A program made the translations under genes and the position numbers. The notes beneath the pieces were generated by a model. It saw nothing but the letters and a program-made list of their open reading frames with translations, did no database searches and was not told the DNA's origin. From Nereocystis luetkeana (Eukaryota > Sar > Phaeophyceae > Laminariales > Laminariaceae), in the NCBI GenBank assembly GCA_031213475.1, contig JARUPZ010000002.1:10278628-10342627 (forward strand): DNA of 64,000 bases, written 5' to 3'. Every line of letters starts with the position of its first letter. Positions within the stretch are counted from its first letter, which is position 1. Of this stretch, positions 11,297 through 21,338 are shown piece by piece.

Positions 11297-12841
11297 TGTG
11301 AAGATGGGTGCCGGATATATAATAGCTGGTAAGGGGCACAGGGATGTCGGTGCTGGGTAGAGCACGCTGCTTGTAGTTCACGAACTTCTTATTATTGCTC
11401 CTCAAGTGAGTTGAAAGGCAGGGAGGGGGAGAACTCGAGTGAGCAGTAGGGGGGCTTCGCCAGGAACACGGCTCAGCCCAGATGTCAACCAAAACTAGCC
11501 TGGTAAGCAGATACGAGTATTCCCATACAGAAGATTCCCAAAGCGCTACGTACGTGTAGCCATACAAGAATCGCATACGGGTATGTTCCCAAAACGCTAC
11601 GCGAAGCCGTATAAGATTCGCAAACGGGTATGTTCCCAAAACGCTACGCTTCATCCGTATAATATTCGCAAACGGTAAATGTACGTTCCTATACGATAGA
11701 TATGCTACTCCATCACATTAGCCCACCCTAAATAGTCGTAGATGCAGATCACACGACGATAAAAGATGATGACCATATCATCCCAAAAAATCGGGAAGAG
11801 AGATCGAAGATGCGGCTCTTCAACACAGAAATAAGGTGATAGATCTACCCCACACCTCGTAGTGAGGCTTCGAAGCCTTACTCAAGACAAAACCGGAAAG
11901 TGGAAGGAGAGGATAAAAACAGAACGCAGGAAACCAGACAAAGCGCACGGGCGCGATGTGAAGGTGTTACCTACTGAGCTATAGGGGTAAAAGATCGATG
12001 GATTACCCAGCCCAAGGTGATAATCCTTATAACACTCTCCCCCCCTCTGAACGGCGGGATCTTTCGGGCGTCGGAACCGTATACGTCCGTACGCTGACCT
12101 ACCCGCTTCGTTTCATTACCTGGGGAACCAGGGAGATGTGTTTTTTAGGTGTGCACGCGCAAGCGTTTCTGTAAAAGAAACGTTCGAAGTGAGGTTCGAA
12201 CCCGTGACCTGGACGACGTCAAATGTGAAGGAGTTACCTACTGAGCTGCTGCGGGTGCAGCCCAAAAAATGGTACATGTAAAAAAAAATTGACTCGGAAC
12301 TCAAGAAAAATAGAAAGCCTCTCATGATGATGCTCAGAGGACAACAGGGCAGAAGAAGCTTGTTTGAAGCAGGTGTGTCTAGCTCAGCGGTGACCAGTCT
12401 TACTGACGTCGCCAAATGTGAAGATGGGTGCCGGATATATAATAGCTGGTAAGGGGCACAGGGATGCCGGTGCTGGGTAGAGCACGCTGCTTGTATGTAG
12501 TTCACGAACTTCTTATTATTGCTCCTCAAGTGAGTTGAAAGGCAGGGAGGGGGAGAACTCGAGTGAGCAGTAGGGGGGCTTCGCCAGGAACACGGCTCAG
12601 CCCAGATGTCAACCAAAACTAGCCTGGTATGCAGATACGAGTATTCCCATACAGAAGATTCCCAAAGCGCTACGTACGTGTAGTCATACAAGAATCGCAT
12701 ACGGATATGTTCCCAAAACGCTACGCGAAGCCGTATAAGATTCGCAAACGGGTATGTTCCCAAAACGCTACGCTTCATCCGTATAAGATTCGCAAACGGT
12801 AAATGTACGTTCCTATACGATAGATATGCTACTCCATCACA
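11297..12841. mobile_element. Short LTR retrotransposon fossil (TRIM-like), both LTRs present
   Basis: Two direct repeats of about 420 bp (11297-11717 and 12417-12841, about 98% alike) each begin TGTGA and end TCACA, the TG..CA rule of LTRs. The pair is flanked by CATG on both sides, a 4-bp target duplication. The internal part is only 0.7 kb and contains a tRNA-like SINE block instead of genes, so the element is non-autonomous. The near-identity of the LTRs points to recent insertion. Confidence 0.75.
11960..12270 (-). mobile_element. tRNA-derived SINE-like element, copy 1
   Basis: On the minus strand the head carries a pol III A box (AGCTCAGTAGGTAAC) and B box (GGTTCGAACC) about 45 bp apart. 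A body of about 200 bp follows, with CTCCCTGGTTCCCCAGG and GATCCCGCCGTTCAGA, ending near AGTGTTATAAGG. The same unit occurs at 15070-15400. Confidence 0.65.
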
Positions 12842-13081
12842 CATGCCTCTCGCCCGTTGTAAAACTCTTTTTTGTTCTTCGTCGATAGTTTTGTTCTCCG
12901 CTACGCGAATATCACGTTTGCTCTAGTAGTAGGTGCACACAGCGCCAATTGAGGGCGGAAGCCCGCCCCTCGCACGCCGCTCCCCTCACCCTGGGCTCGA
13001 GAGCAGGCGCGATAAACGCCGCTCCACCGAACCACGCGCCGTGCAACACCACGAGAGAGTCACGCCGTCGGGTCGTTCTTT
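12842..13081. other. Spacer, nothing recognised
   Basis: No reading frame or repeat could be assigned here. Confidence 0.4.
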
Positions 13082-13620
13082 TCAGCGAGGGTGTCCCCCT
13101 CCTTCACCTCCCGGCCATGCGGTGGCGGTCGGTTTGAGGTGCGGGAAGGCAAACACCGAAACACCGAGATCCACAAGAGGAAGCTTGATCGGTCCCGGGT
13201 CGTCCAAAAGTCGAACCAAATAAACTCCATCCGTGGGCGTAGTCGCGCTGATTTTCCCGAGCCACCACAGACCGTCGTCCCCCTTGTACCAAAAATGGGC
13301 CCCGTTGGGAAGCACGGTGTTGCAGTATCGCGGCGGAGCCAGGCGGCGCCACGGAAGCTAAATTTCTGGGCCCCTCCATTTCGCCCGCGGGTATACGCCC
13401 CAATGCGGAAAGAGTGTAGGTTTTTTAATGAAGATGCTCACATGCCCAAGAACCTCAAGCAGGTCCGTGCGCTCATGGGAGGCGTTGGATATTATCGCAA
13501 ATTCCTGCCCGACCGGTCTAAAAGGATCCACCCTCTCACCGCCCTCCTCCGGAAGGGGGTTAAGTACGTCTTTACGTCGGCCATGGAAGTTATCGTTCGC
13601 CAGGTCCAAGCAGTATCATA
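13082..13620. mobile_element. Ty3/Gypsy-like pol fossil fragments
   Basis: The plus-strand stretch 13420-13610 resembles the end of a Ty3-type reverse transcriptase (LKQVRALMGGVGYYRKFL, then the PLTALL segment). The neighbouring 13082-13315, on the minus strand, resembles the integrase tail of the same family (WYKGDDGLWWLGKI). The two lie in opposite orientation, so this is a rearranged, long-dead remnant. Confidence 0.75.
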
Positions 13621-13869
13621 TCAAGTGACCTTATGTTTCCCCTAGATACACACACATTGTTGAATATTGTTGTACCAGGTATATTATAGGTATACCACAG
13701 AATACGCGTAACACGCTTTACTGTTGTAAACAATTGGCATTTGGACTTTCCGTTATAGACTGCAGCAGCATATATATGCCACCCTCTGGTAGGCAATAGA
13801 CGGTGCGCGGGCTCGGCCCCGCAAGGTTTCCTAAGAGCGCGTACGTTTTTTCAAGCCGGAAAGGGCTAC

Positions 13870-14480
13870 AGAAGGCCGTGAAGGATAAGGTATAAGATCA
13901 TCAGCATTATATGTAGCAGGGGTGGTGCATACAGTAGTCTGCTGCTACTTACCTGGTACTGTTGCAAACTGGTACGGCAGCAGTAAGTAGTAGTATCCGA
14001 AAAGCCCATTCCACGCGACAAAAAAACAGCATCGGTATTATTATGCTTGCCTTCCGACAATACAGAGTAGATGCGCCATTCCAATATAAACCGAATATCC
14101 TACCGTAAATTAGCAGTATATTCCTCATACGCTTCTCTGCCAGCCGTTTTCCAATTGCCATTCCCCACATCACATTATCTTAGCTATATATCCTATTCCT
14201 CATCAGCATTCCACCCCCAGGTCATCGGCCGCATTCCTCCGGCTTCTTCTTCCCTCCCCCTAGCGGCCTGGCGGTCTCTCAGTGCTAATCTATACCGGTG
14301 CACTCGTCGCGAAATCACTAGTATTATTACTATGCTTGCCTTCCGACAATATAGGACATTCGGTTTATATTGGAATGGCATTTTGTCGGAAGGCAAGCAA
14401 AATAATACTATAGCGTGGATGCCGTCCCCAAACCGAGTATCCTTCCGTAAATCAGCAGTATATCTCTCGTACGCTTCTCT
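13870..14480. repeat. Foldback repeats around GCTTGCCTTCCGACAATA
   Basis: A near-perfect hairpin lies at about 14333-14398: CTTGCCTTCCGACAATA against TTGTCGGAAGGCAAG around a short loop. Parts of it (14043-14110, 14115-14145, 14440-14475) are repeated on either side. This looks like a small inverted-repeat element or a nested pair of them. Confidence 0.55.
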
Positions 14481-15069
14481 ACCAGCCGTCGGCACTCGTA
14501 GTTTCGCGTGGTTGCATCTAAAACAACAAGGGCGGGTAAACATGACGAATTACCTGGTCTGCGTAGTATTGCACCCGTGCTTTCGGGGAAAACAACGTAG
14601 ACCATTTTTTCTCCTTTACATAGTTTCCAGCCTTTTCCCGATCTTGCTACCCTTTCCTTTGTACCTGATACTCGTGGTCTCCCGTGATTACATCTATCTA
14701 CGAGTGAAAAGCTGACAATTATAATTGTGACGGTAGACGTGAATGTGACCTTTCTCTGTGTTACGCACTGTACCCGCGTTTGTGGCAAACAACTTAGATT
14801 TACTATGATATAGTGGGCATCTCGCAAATTTGAGACTATTTTGTTCGGTACCGCACATTCATCATCCTGCTTCTCCTTATGTTGTTGACTAAATAATATA
14901 TACGTGCAACGTACAAGGGGGGCTTCGGCACGGCGCCTGCGGCTCCGCGCGTGGCCATAAAGGTCGAGGATGCCGTACGCAAACAAATACAATAAAAGCG
15001 ACACAACGTACTGCCGAGGGTTTTTTGAAAGTAGATCATGGTTGAGTCAAGGGTAGTGTTGTTGTAAGG

Positions 15070-15410
15070 ATTGCACTGGGCTAGGTAATCGATCGATATG
15101 TTACCTCCTGTTACTCAGCAATAGGTAACGCATTCACATTTGACGTTGTTCAGGTCACGAGTTCGAACCTCACTACGAACGTTTCTTTTCTAGAAACGCT
15201 TGCGCGTGCATCCCTAAAAAAAACCATCTCCCTGGTTCCCCAGGAAATGAAACCAAGCGGGTAGGTCAGCGTACAGATGTTTACGGTTCTGATGCCCCAG
15301 AGATCCCGCCGTTCAGAAGGGGGAAGAGTGTCATAAGGGTTACCCTGAGCTGGGGAATCGATCGATATTGTACCCTTATAGCTCAGCAGGTAACACCTTT
15401 ACTGTACACG
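15070..15410 (+). mobile_element. tRNA-derived SINE-like element, copy 2
   Basis: Homologous to 11960-12270 in opposite orientation. It has a B box (AGTTCGAACC) at about 15160, the CTCCCTGGTTCCCCAGG body, the GATCCCGCCGTTCAGA box, then GGGAATCGATCGAT followed by a second A-box-like head (TATAGCTCAGCAGGTAAC) at about 15378. A second head after the body suggests dimeric or tandem SINE units. Confidence 0.65.
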
Positions 15411-15804
15411 ACAAGAAAAAACAGAAAGCGACACCTCGAAGGCGCACACCTACTCACAGAAAGGCCAGGAAGAAAGACAGTCAAGAAAATACTGGTCGAG
15501 TTCTGAGAAGGATATTATTAGGTTCAACAGAATGAAGCGTATTATCGAGCCCCCAAACTGCCAACACGCGCAAAACATCAGGTACCAGGTAGGAAATAAA
15601 CCCAGCAAAATAATCGTGGTTTATTGTGCCAATGGCGCGTGGACGCCAAACCAAGCGCCGAACAGCCATTACCCCCATGCCCGCGGAGACGCAGGCGTGC
15701 GTCAGCGTAGTATACGAAGTAGTAGTACTAACTAATCTCGCTACTACTGCGACGACGAACAGCTGCTACTACTTCTGTGCCGGTATATCCCAACGAAGCT
15801 GTTA

Positions 15805-16165
15805 CGTATTGTGAAGGTCTTAGTCCGTTGGGCTAAAGGTAAAAGGATAACCAATCGCCTACCCAATCTAAGCCTCATAACACTCTCCCCCCCTGGAACG
15901 GACCGGATTTTAACCGGTCGACGCGCCACCACACGCGGTTCCAATTTCTGGGGATCCAGGAGCATTTGTCAGGTTCTTGACATGAGGAAACGCACTTGAT
16001 CTTTGGAAAAGCGATTTCATGGTGGACGTGAGATTCGAACTCACGACCAACGACCCATGTTCTGCCGTCGTCGCCATTTGTGAAGGTCTTAGTCCGTTGG
16101 GCTAAAGGTAAAAGGTTAACCAATCGCCTACCCAATCTAAGCCTCATAACAGTATTGCTTTGCCG
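15805..16165 (-). mobile_element. tRNA-derived SINE-like element, copy 3 (diverged)
   Basis: On the minus strand a B box (GAGTTCGAATCTC) sits near 16035 beside an A-like box (TAGCCCAACGGACTAAG). The body ends with AGTGTTATGAGGCTTAG and GGGTAGGCGATTGG, as in copies 1 and 2. The tRNA-like head plus GGGTAGGCGATTGG is present twice (about 15830 and 16110). T-arm pairing is good, but no full acceptor stem was found, so this is not a tRNA gene. Confidence 0.55.
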
Positions 16166-16169
16166 AAAT

Positions 16170-16480
16170 AGCACTTGCCCCAAGTGAAAACTCGGTATAA
16201 GGCGAAGTTCGTGCTCATGGTGTATCGAATCCCCCAAAGTGTCATAGCATTTAACGGACGTCCTCATCCTCCTCATCCGGTTCGTCGTCGCTATCGTCCA
16301 AGATGAGGTGCCACGTGCCCAGAGAGGGTGTGCTTGTTGGGCGTGCACTACTGTGCTCAAGGCAGACAAAGCGACAGCCGGTGCAGTCGATGGCCAAAGG
16401 TCATCATCATCCCCGACCTCACCCGGAGACGTATGTCCAGCAAAAAACGGGTCGATCACCCCAACAAATCTCAAATCTTC
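16170..16480 (-). other. Orphan reading frame, unrecognised
   Basis: An open minus-strand stretch starts MRFVGVIDPFFAGHT and contains GEVGDDDDLWP and an SIHHEHELRLIPSF segment. The composition is protein-like. It has no clear splice partners and is flanked by SINE and hAT-like repeats, so it is probably a transposon-derived remnant. The family is unknown. Confidence 0.3.
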
Positions 16481-16637
16481 CCATTTATATAATACCGAAC
16501 GGAACTAGATGAGGCTTGACGCTAACGGCTTGGACCCGCATGAGCTACCTCTGCTGGCCTCAACATTGAAAAAGTATTTTTCGTGGGTCGTGCGTTGGGA
16601 AAGTGGGCTCCAGCGGGGCATTTAACGTTGAAAGCTT

Positions 16638-17989
16638 CAGGGCTTTTCGTGGGTCAGGTCAAACCTCACGAGTCGGGTAGGGTCGAGTCGGGTCAGCTGA
16701 CCCGACCCGACCGGCGAATTTTTTGAGGTATGTCGACTTGACGCGACCCGACCCGCGAGGTTTTGAAAGTCTCTAGACCCGACCCGCCCCGACCCGTGAG
16801 ATTAAAAAATCTCCCGACCCGACCCGACCCGCGAGGTTTCAAAACCTCCTCACGCGACCCGACCCGACCCGCCACCTTCCGATTGACCCATGAGACACGG
16901 GTTTCATGCGGGTCGGGTCACCTTGACCCGCGAGACCATTCATCTTGACCCGAAGGTACGACCTGTTCGATTATAAAGGATAGACCACTGAGCTACTCAG
17001 TCAGCGCTGACTTAGTAGCTCAGTGGTCTATCCTTTATAATCGAACAAAAAAAGAAGTCCGGGGTTCGAGTCCCGCCAGACGTCGTATTTCCGCTTTTTC
17101 TGCCGTGGGTAGAAAAAGGGAAATCAGGTGGAGAGAACCACGATAAAAGAACACTCGACCAGAGAGTCGGAAGTGGAGTGAACCACTTGAGTAAAAGAAC
17201 TCACGACTAGGGAGAACCACTTGAGTAAAAGAACTCACGACTAGGGAGGGGGCCAATATGAACGAAAAACCAGGCGCTGATTAGGGGCTTGATCAACCCC
17301 GGAGGATGTTGTCGGCGGGAGGCCGTATCGAGCACAAAGGCACTTCTTTTGTTCGATTATAAAGGATAGACCACTGAGCTACTTAGTCAGCGCTGACTGA
17401 GTAGCTCAGTGGTCTATCCTTTATAAAACGAACACGACCCACGGGTCTGGCCCGTGGGTCGGCACTTCAAAACCAATTTGATAATCATTTGAGTGCCCCG
17501 CAGCGATATATGACCTGGCTGTAGTGGGTATGAACGGATGCGGGCATGCATATGTATATGAAGTTGGCGGTGTTTTAATGTTCGGATACTGCGTATGATA
17601 CCAAAGGAGTATTATTGAGTATAGGTACGGAAGAAGCATTTAGGTAAGAGAGCGGGTAGTGCTCCAAGTGTCGGACCCGCGAGCCGAATGCGCGGGTCAG
17701 TAGGAAACAACTCGCGGGTCATGCTGGCTCGACCCGCGAGTGACCCACTTCTCGCGGGTCATGACCTGACCCGACCCTTTTAAGATTTTGTCCATCACCT
17801 CTTGCCCCGACCTGACCCGTGAGATTTGAAAACTCTTGACCTGACCTGACCCGACCCACGAGATTTAAAAACCTCTTGACCCGACCCGGCCCGTGACATT
17901 GAACACTTCCTGACCCGACCAGACCCGTGACGTTTTGAACACCGCGTGACCCGACCCGCTGGTCGGGTCATGACCCGCGAAAAGCCCTG
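16638..17989. mobile_element. Non-autonomous hAT-like element, copy 1, GACCCG-rich
   Basis: Terminal inverted repeats CAGGGCTTTTCGTGGGTCA and its complement ending GAAAAGCCCTG bound the element. The flanks GAAAGCTT (16630-16637) and GAAAGTTT (17990-17997) form an 8-bp target duplication with one difference, the size typical of hAT. Inside are arrays of about 35-40 bp built on GACCCGACCCG and GCGAGATTTTGAAAACCTC. A shared middle block (GCAGCGATATATGACCTG) is also in copy 2. No transposase is present. A second element is nested at 16964-17434. Confidence 0.8.
16964..17434. mobile_element. 471-bp element bounded by two tRNA-like palindromes, nested in the hAT copy
   Basis: Each end is an 84-85 bp near-perfect palindrome (16964-17047 and 17350-17434) made of TGTTCGATTATAAAGG, GATAGACCACTGAGCTACT and the centre CAGCGCTG. 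The half-arm read as TAGTAGCTCAGTGGTCTA is a tRNA D-arm/A box. A B box (GGGGTTCGAGTCCC) follows the first palindrome at about 17060. Comparison with hAT copy 2, which lacks this block at the matching place, shows that it is an insertion. Confidence 0.6.
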
Positions 17990-18149
17990 GAAAGTTTTGT
18001 CTCGGCGATACGCTTCCATTTTTTTGTGCGGCGTGTTTCACTTTTTTTGTTTTACTCCAGCTGGAAAATCTATTCGCGTCACTTTTACCTGTGGTAGGAA
18101 TTGTTGCCCGGGAATGGCCCTGCGTGCGATACAAAAATACGTAATACAA

Positions 18150-19245
18150 GTCGCTTCGCTCCGTGGATGGCCTACGATGCCCGCTCGCTCAGGAAGGGAA
18201 AGCACATCAAATTATGCGGAGCGGACAGAGGTCCATGATTGAATACGAGGTATTATAGTTTTTTATGATTATAGTTGCACACTGGCGACTTGGTAACGCC
18301 AGGAGTCCCGCCGCCATGCTTCAGGAGAAAACAGCTCGGACGCCACATACGCTTCGCGTTGCGTGCGGTTCCGCCCGCTACGCTCGCTCACATGCCGTAC
18401 GTACGCACATACCCCAGGTAGGGTACTCATTTTCTTCTTTCGATATGTTGTATGTACGAAAGACAAAGCACAGCACGTCACAGCAGCACCGTAAAAACCA
18501 TGAAAATGAAACCGAAAATTTCGGATAGAAAAAACCCCCCGCCCCCTACCGGTCAAAAAGAAAAAAAAAACGAACAGCAGAGCTTCTCTCTCAGCCTCGT
18601 ACGCCGCCCGCCCCTCTCGCGACCACCTCGCCACCGATTCGGTCCGGGTAGAGCTTTCCTCCTTCTCTGCCACAGCGAGACCCGTCGCCCGCCTCGCGAG
18701 AAGCCCGGTGCTCACCGTGACCCTCGTTCGCCAGCTCGACAATGTGTTGGTACTCAGACGGCGTAGCTCTCTCTGTGAACATTAACTTGGTCGCAAAAAT
18801 ATGCACCGCTTGAACGTTAGTTTGCAATCCCGAACGACCCTTATAGACTCTTGCATCCTCAATCGAATCCTGCAGATGGAGACCATACAGAGCCCATTCA
18901 TGCTTCCCTCGTGTGTCGATGGAGACGCGACGCCTAGCCACGAAAACGGCGACCGCGCTCCTTGCAACCCCCCCCTCTACCCGCCAGCACCCGCCGACAC
19001 CCGCGACGGCGCCGGGCTCGTCCGCGGTGCCGTGCTCGGAGCACACACACGCACTCGAAACGCAACAAGAAAAAAGGGAAAAATAACCGAAAGTGCCAAG
19101 AGAAATGGAGAAAACAAAGAACCGCTGGAAAGGTCCGGCAAGTAATAAAAGGAGGCGATTTTCAAGTGGGAGCTCTGAGCAGCCAGGGGTATACCAACGG
19201 AGCACCCTCAGAAAGTGAGATATCTGCAAGTAGTTCTATGGGCAT
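18150..19245. repeat. Dispersed 1.2-kb repeat, copy 2
   Basis: Matches 8140-9640 in the same orientation without the LINE-tail insertion. The minus-strand frame at about 18700-18960 reads protein-like (GKHEWALYGLHLQDSIED, then YKGRSGLQ and PSEYQHIVELANEGHG). It keeps the same residues as copy 1 in places, which suggests a once-coding sequence. Confidence 0.65.
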
Positions 19246-19249
19246 GTAT

Positions 19250-20340
19250 GGGGGCAATCGCCGATAATTCTTGTCCAGGGTGAGATAGGTGGTGATAATG
19301 ATGACGATAGATAGATGCGTTGGAGGCAGCTTTACCACCACAATCAGGGAAACGCGGTTTTCGGCCGTACACCGTGGCTTAGAAGACAACAAGTGTCACA
19401 ACCACCGCCAAGAATTGAGCATGTTGTAGTTGGAGTGTACCAGGTATATTGTTCACAATCTTTCCCCACTTAGCACACCACAACTTGCGCCGTCGCACGA
19501 CAGACAACTGCAGCCTGATCTTGGTACCTGGCAATAGCTTAGCCTACAGGGCTCCTCACCAAAGGCATAAAAAATGGACGCCGGCGGCGCTTTTTCTAAA
19601 TAGTACGCGGCACACAAACGATGCTTGCTTACTGTTTGGAGAACCAACTCTGAAGCTAATATCTGGTACCAGGTCGGATATTGACTAAATCTATTTTATC
19701 CGAGGGGACCAAAGGAACGCCCGGAGGGACAAGCACCAAGAGCTGCTGCCGCTGGTCTGCTGGCAGGCTCTCATACGATACACAAACATACAGCAGTTAA
19801 AACACACACACACAAATACACCACACCTACCTACCCAAAAACAACTGAACTTAGCGTGGGCGGCAAAATTTATCCAGTCCGGGCACGCAACTAATCATTT
19901 CGCCAAGACCTCGCACCTTGAAACAACTTACTTCAGGTGAACTTAAGTTACTGCGAGCTATATATGTACGGACTGCGAGTTACTCCGCTGTATGCACCTG
20001 CGACTTACTCCGCCCTATGTACCCTGGTTGGTGCCATTGCTACAAAAATACAGAAGCGTCGCCCTCCTAAAACAATGGCGCAGGGTGCGCCCTGCCGGCA
20101 AAAAAGAAAATGGCCGCAACCAGCTTGCACGCCAGCGTCCCCGTAACCGTAGGGTGGCATGCAGGTGCGTGCGCATACATGCGCGCGACAAGACAAAATG
20201 TTGTGAGTCCAGAGTCTACTTCGTATTTCCTAATGACGTAACAGCGACTTTCTGGTATGGCGCTCTTCCTAGGCAGATCCATCTTGAAATGACGGAGCAC
20301 AGCAGTTCGTAGCAGTGAGGAATGCCGAAATACGAAGAAA
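19250..20340. other. Spacer, nothing recognised
   Basis: Contains an (ACAC)n patch near 19805 and TACCAGGTA-type motifs at 19437 and 19667. No credible exon. Confidence 0.45.
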
Positions 20341-20344
20341 ACAA

Positions 20345-20572
20345 AACGGATCGCATTTTTCACGGCCCAGAGCAGAGGACAAAAAAGTGGGCGACAACTC
20401 GCCCCCCTCGCAAAAACATAGATGCGCCCGTCTCATTGCGTGCACCCCGTCGCATCAGTACGACCGCTGCCTAACGAGTTCCACGCCGGAATGGGCGAAA
20501 AAGTGGGAGGTCAACTCGCCCCCGCGTCAAAACTTGCGCCAGCATCAGTACGACCACTGCTTGACGAGGTAG
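20345..20572. repeat. Tandem duplication of about 120-130 bp
   Basis: Two units share AAAAGTGGG, CAACTCGCCCCC and GCATCAGTACGACC..TG..ACGAG. They lie just downstream of, and partly within, the small exon at 20545-20668. Confidence 0.55.
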
Positions 20573-20668
20573 AGGAGAGGAAGAAAGGACAGGATGAACA
20601 CCGCGTCGACCAGCCCCCACTTCGCGACCAGCAGAGCCGTGCTGCGCTTGCTGCGGAAGGCTGTCAGG
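20545..20668 (-). CDS. Orphan terminal exon with one membrane segment; possible alternative PSS 3' exon
   Basis: After a long CT-rich tract and CAG, a frame of about 40 codons opens with one leading base (phase 2). It reads LTAFRSKRSTALLVAKWGL, then a hydrophobic segment (VDAVFILSFLPLLYLV) and ends at a stop in 20545-20547. The nearest gene upstream on this strand is phosphatidylserine synthase. Its last exon contains GACAG/GCGAGA at 21400/21399, a GC donor that would leave phase 2 and join in frame here. That splice is an inference. Otherwise the exon belongs to an unseen gene. Confidence 0.4.
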
Positions 20669-21338
20669 CTGCCCGAGGGGAGAGAGAGTGAGAGAGAGAG
20701 AGGGCGGGGGGCAAAAAAAGGGAAGAAAGAAGCCGAGCAAAAAGAGCGTGCGCGGTCAAAAATCAAAGTTCAACACAACAAACATGTCGACCGTACGAGA
20801 ATGCCGACACAATGGCTTGGTCAGTCACACGGCTGATTGAGATGGCCTTCCAAAACGCGGAGAGGCCCGACACGAGGAGTTGTCAAACAACATTGCAAGA
20901 CGGCCAGCCGGACACAAACATCGGCCAGTAGCGGCCGCATCGCACCCCCCACCATCCAACGCCCGTCCCCACTACCACCCAACGGTACCCAAGCGGATAA
21001 CGGAAACTCCAGAACGTCTATCTTGAAGGTATATACCTCTTCACGGGGCTCTCAACTCTTGTCACTACCGCAAAATTGACCTCCAACTCTGAACCCAAAG
21101 CAGTCTGTCCCCGAAACGCCGCTCCTGGTGGAAAGGGCTTGACCGCTTGAAGTACGTAGGGGAGTAAAAAGGACGAGGGACCTCTCCACGCCCCACATCA
21201 ACCCTTGAAAGAGCGTTATCAACCACCGATGAAGCCAGCGAGCACACACGCACCCCTGCTCTACCGCCCGCCCAGGGCATGGAAATCCTGACAGGACGTA
21301 AGACCCCAGGTGCAAGCAAGTAGGTATCCTTCGAATTT
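20669..21338. other. Region downstream of the PSS stop, possible 3' UTR
   Basis: No repeat or exon can be assigned with confidence. Two overlapping minus-strand frames at 21052-21345 look random. Confidence 0.4.

Noticed and set aside
12116-12844. 242-residue minus-strand frame
   Set aside because: It spans an LTR and the SINE-like block of the LTR fossil. The same LTR-derived peptide appears from the other LTR, so it is not a gene.
13091-13645. Open frame with RT-like residues as a host gene
   Set aside because: The similarity is to Ty3-type pol, and adjoining pol-like sequence is in opposite orientation. It is a fossil.
14071-14715. 214-residue plus-strand frame
   Set aside because: It covers foldback repeats whose peptide repeats follow the DNA repeats. 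Composition is not protein-like.
15990-16115. Possible intron-containing tRNA on the minus strand
   Set aside because: The T arm is good and the end looks like CCA, but no matching 5' acceptor strand or anticodon arm was found, and the unit is repeated with a SINE-like body.
17012-17085. Possible tRNA gene (A and B boxes)
   Set aside because: The D-arm half is part of a palindrome, the T stem pairs poorly beyond three pairs, and no acceptor stem closes. Treated as a tRNA-derived element.
16620-17990. GACCCG arrays as telomeric or centromeric repeat
   Set aside because: The unit is not telomere-like, the tracts are short, and both full copies are bounded by inverted repeats and target duplications. 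They are transposons.
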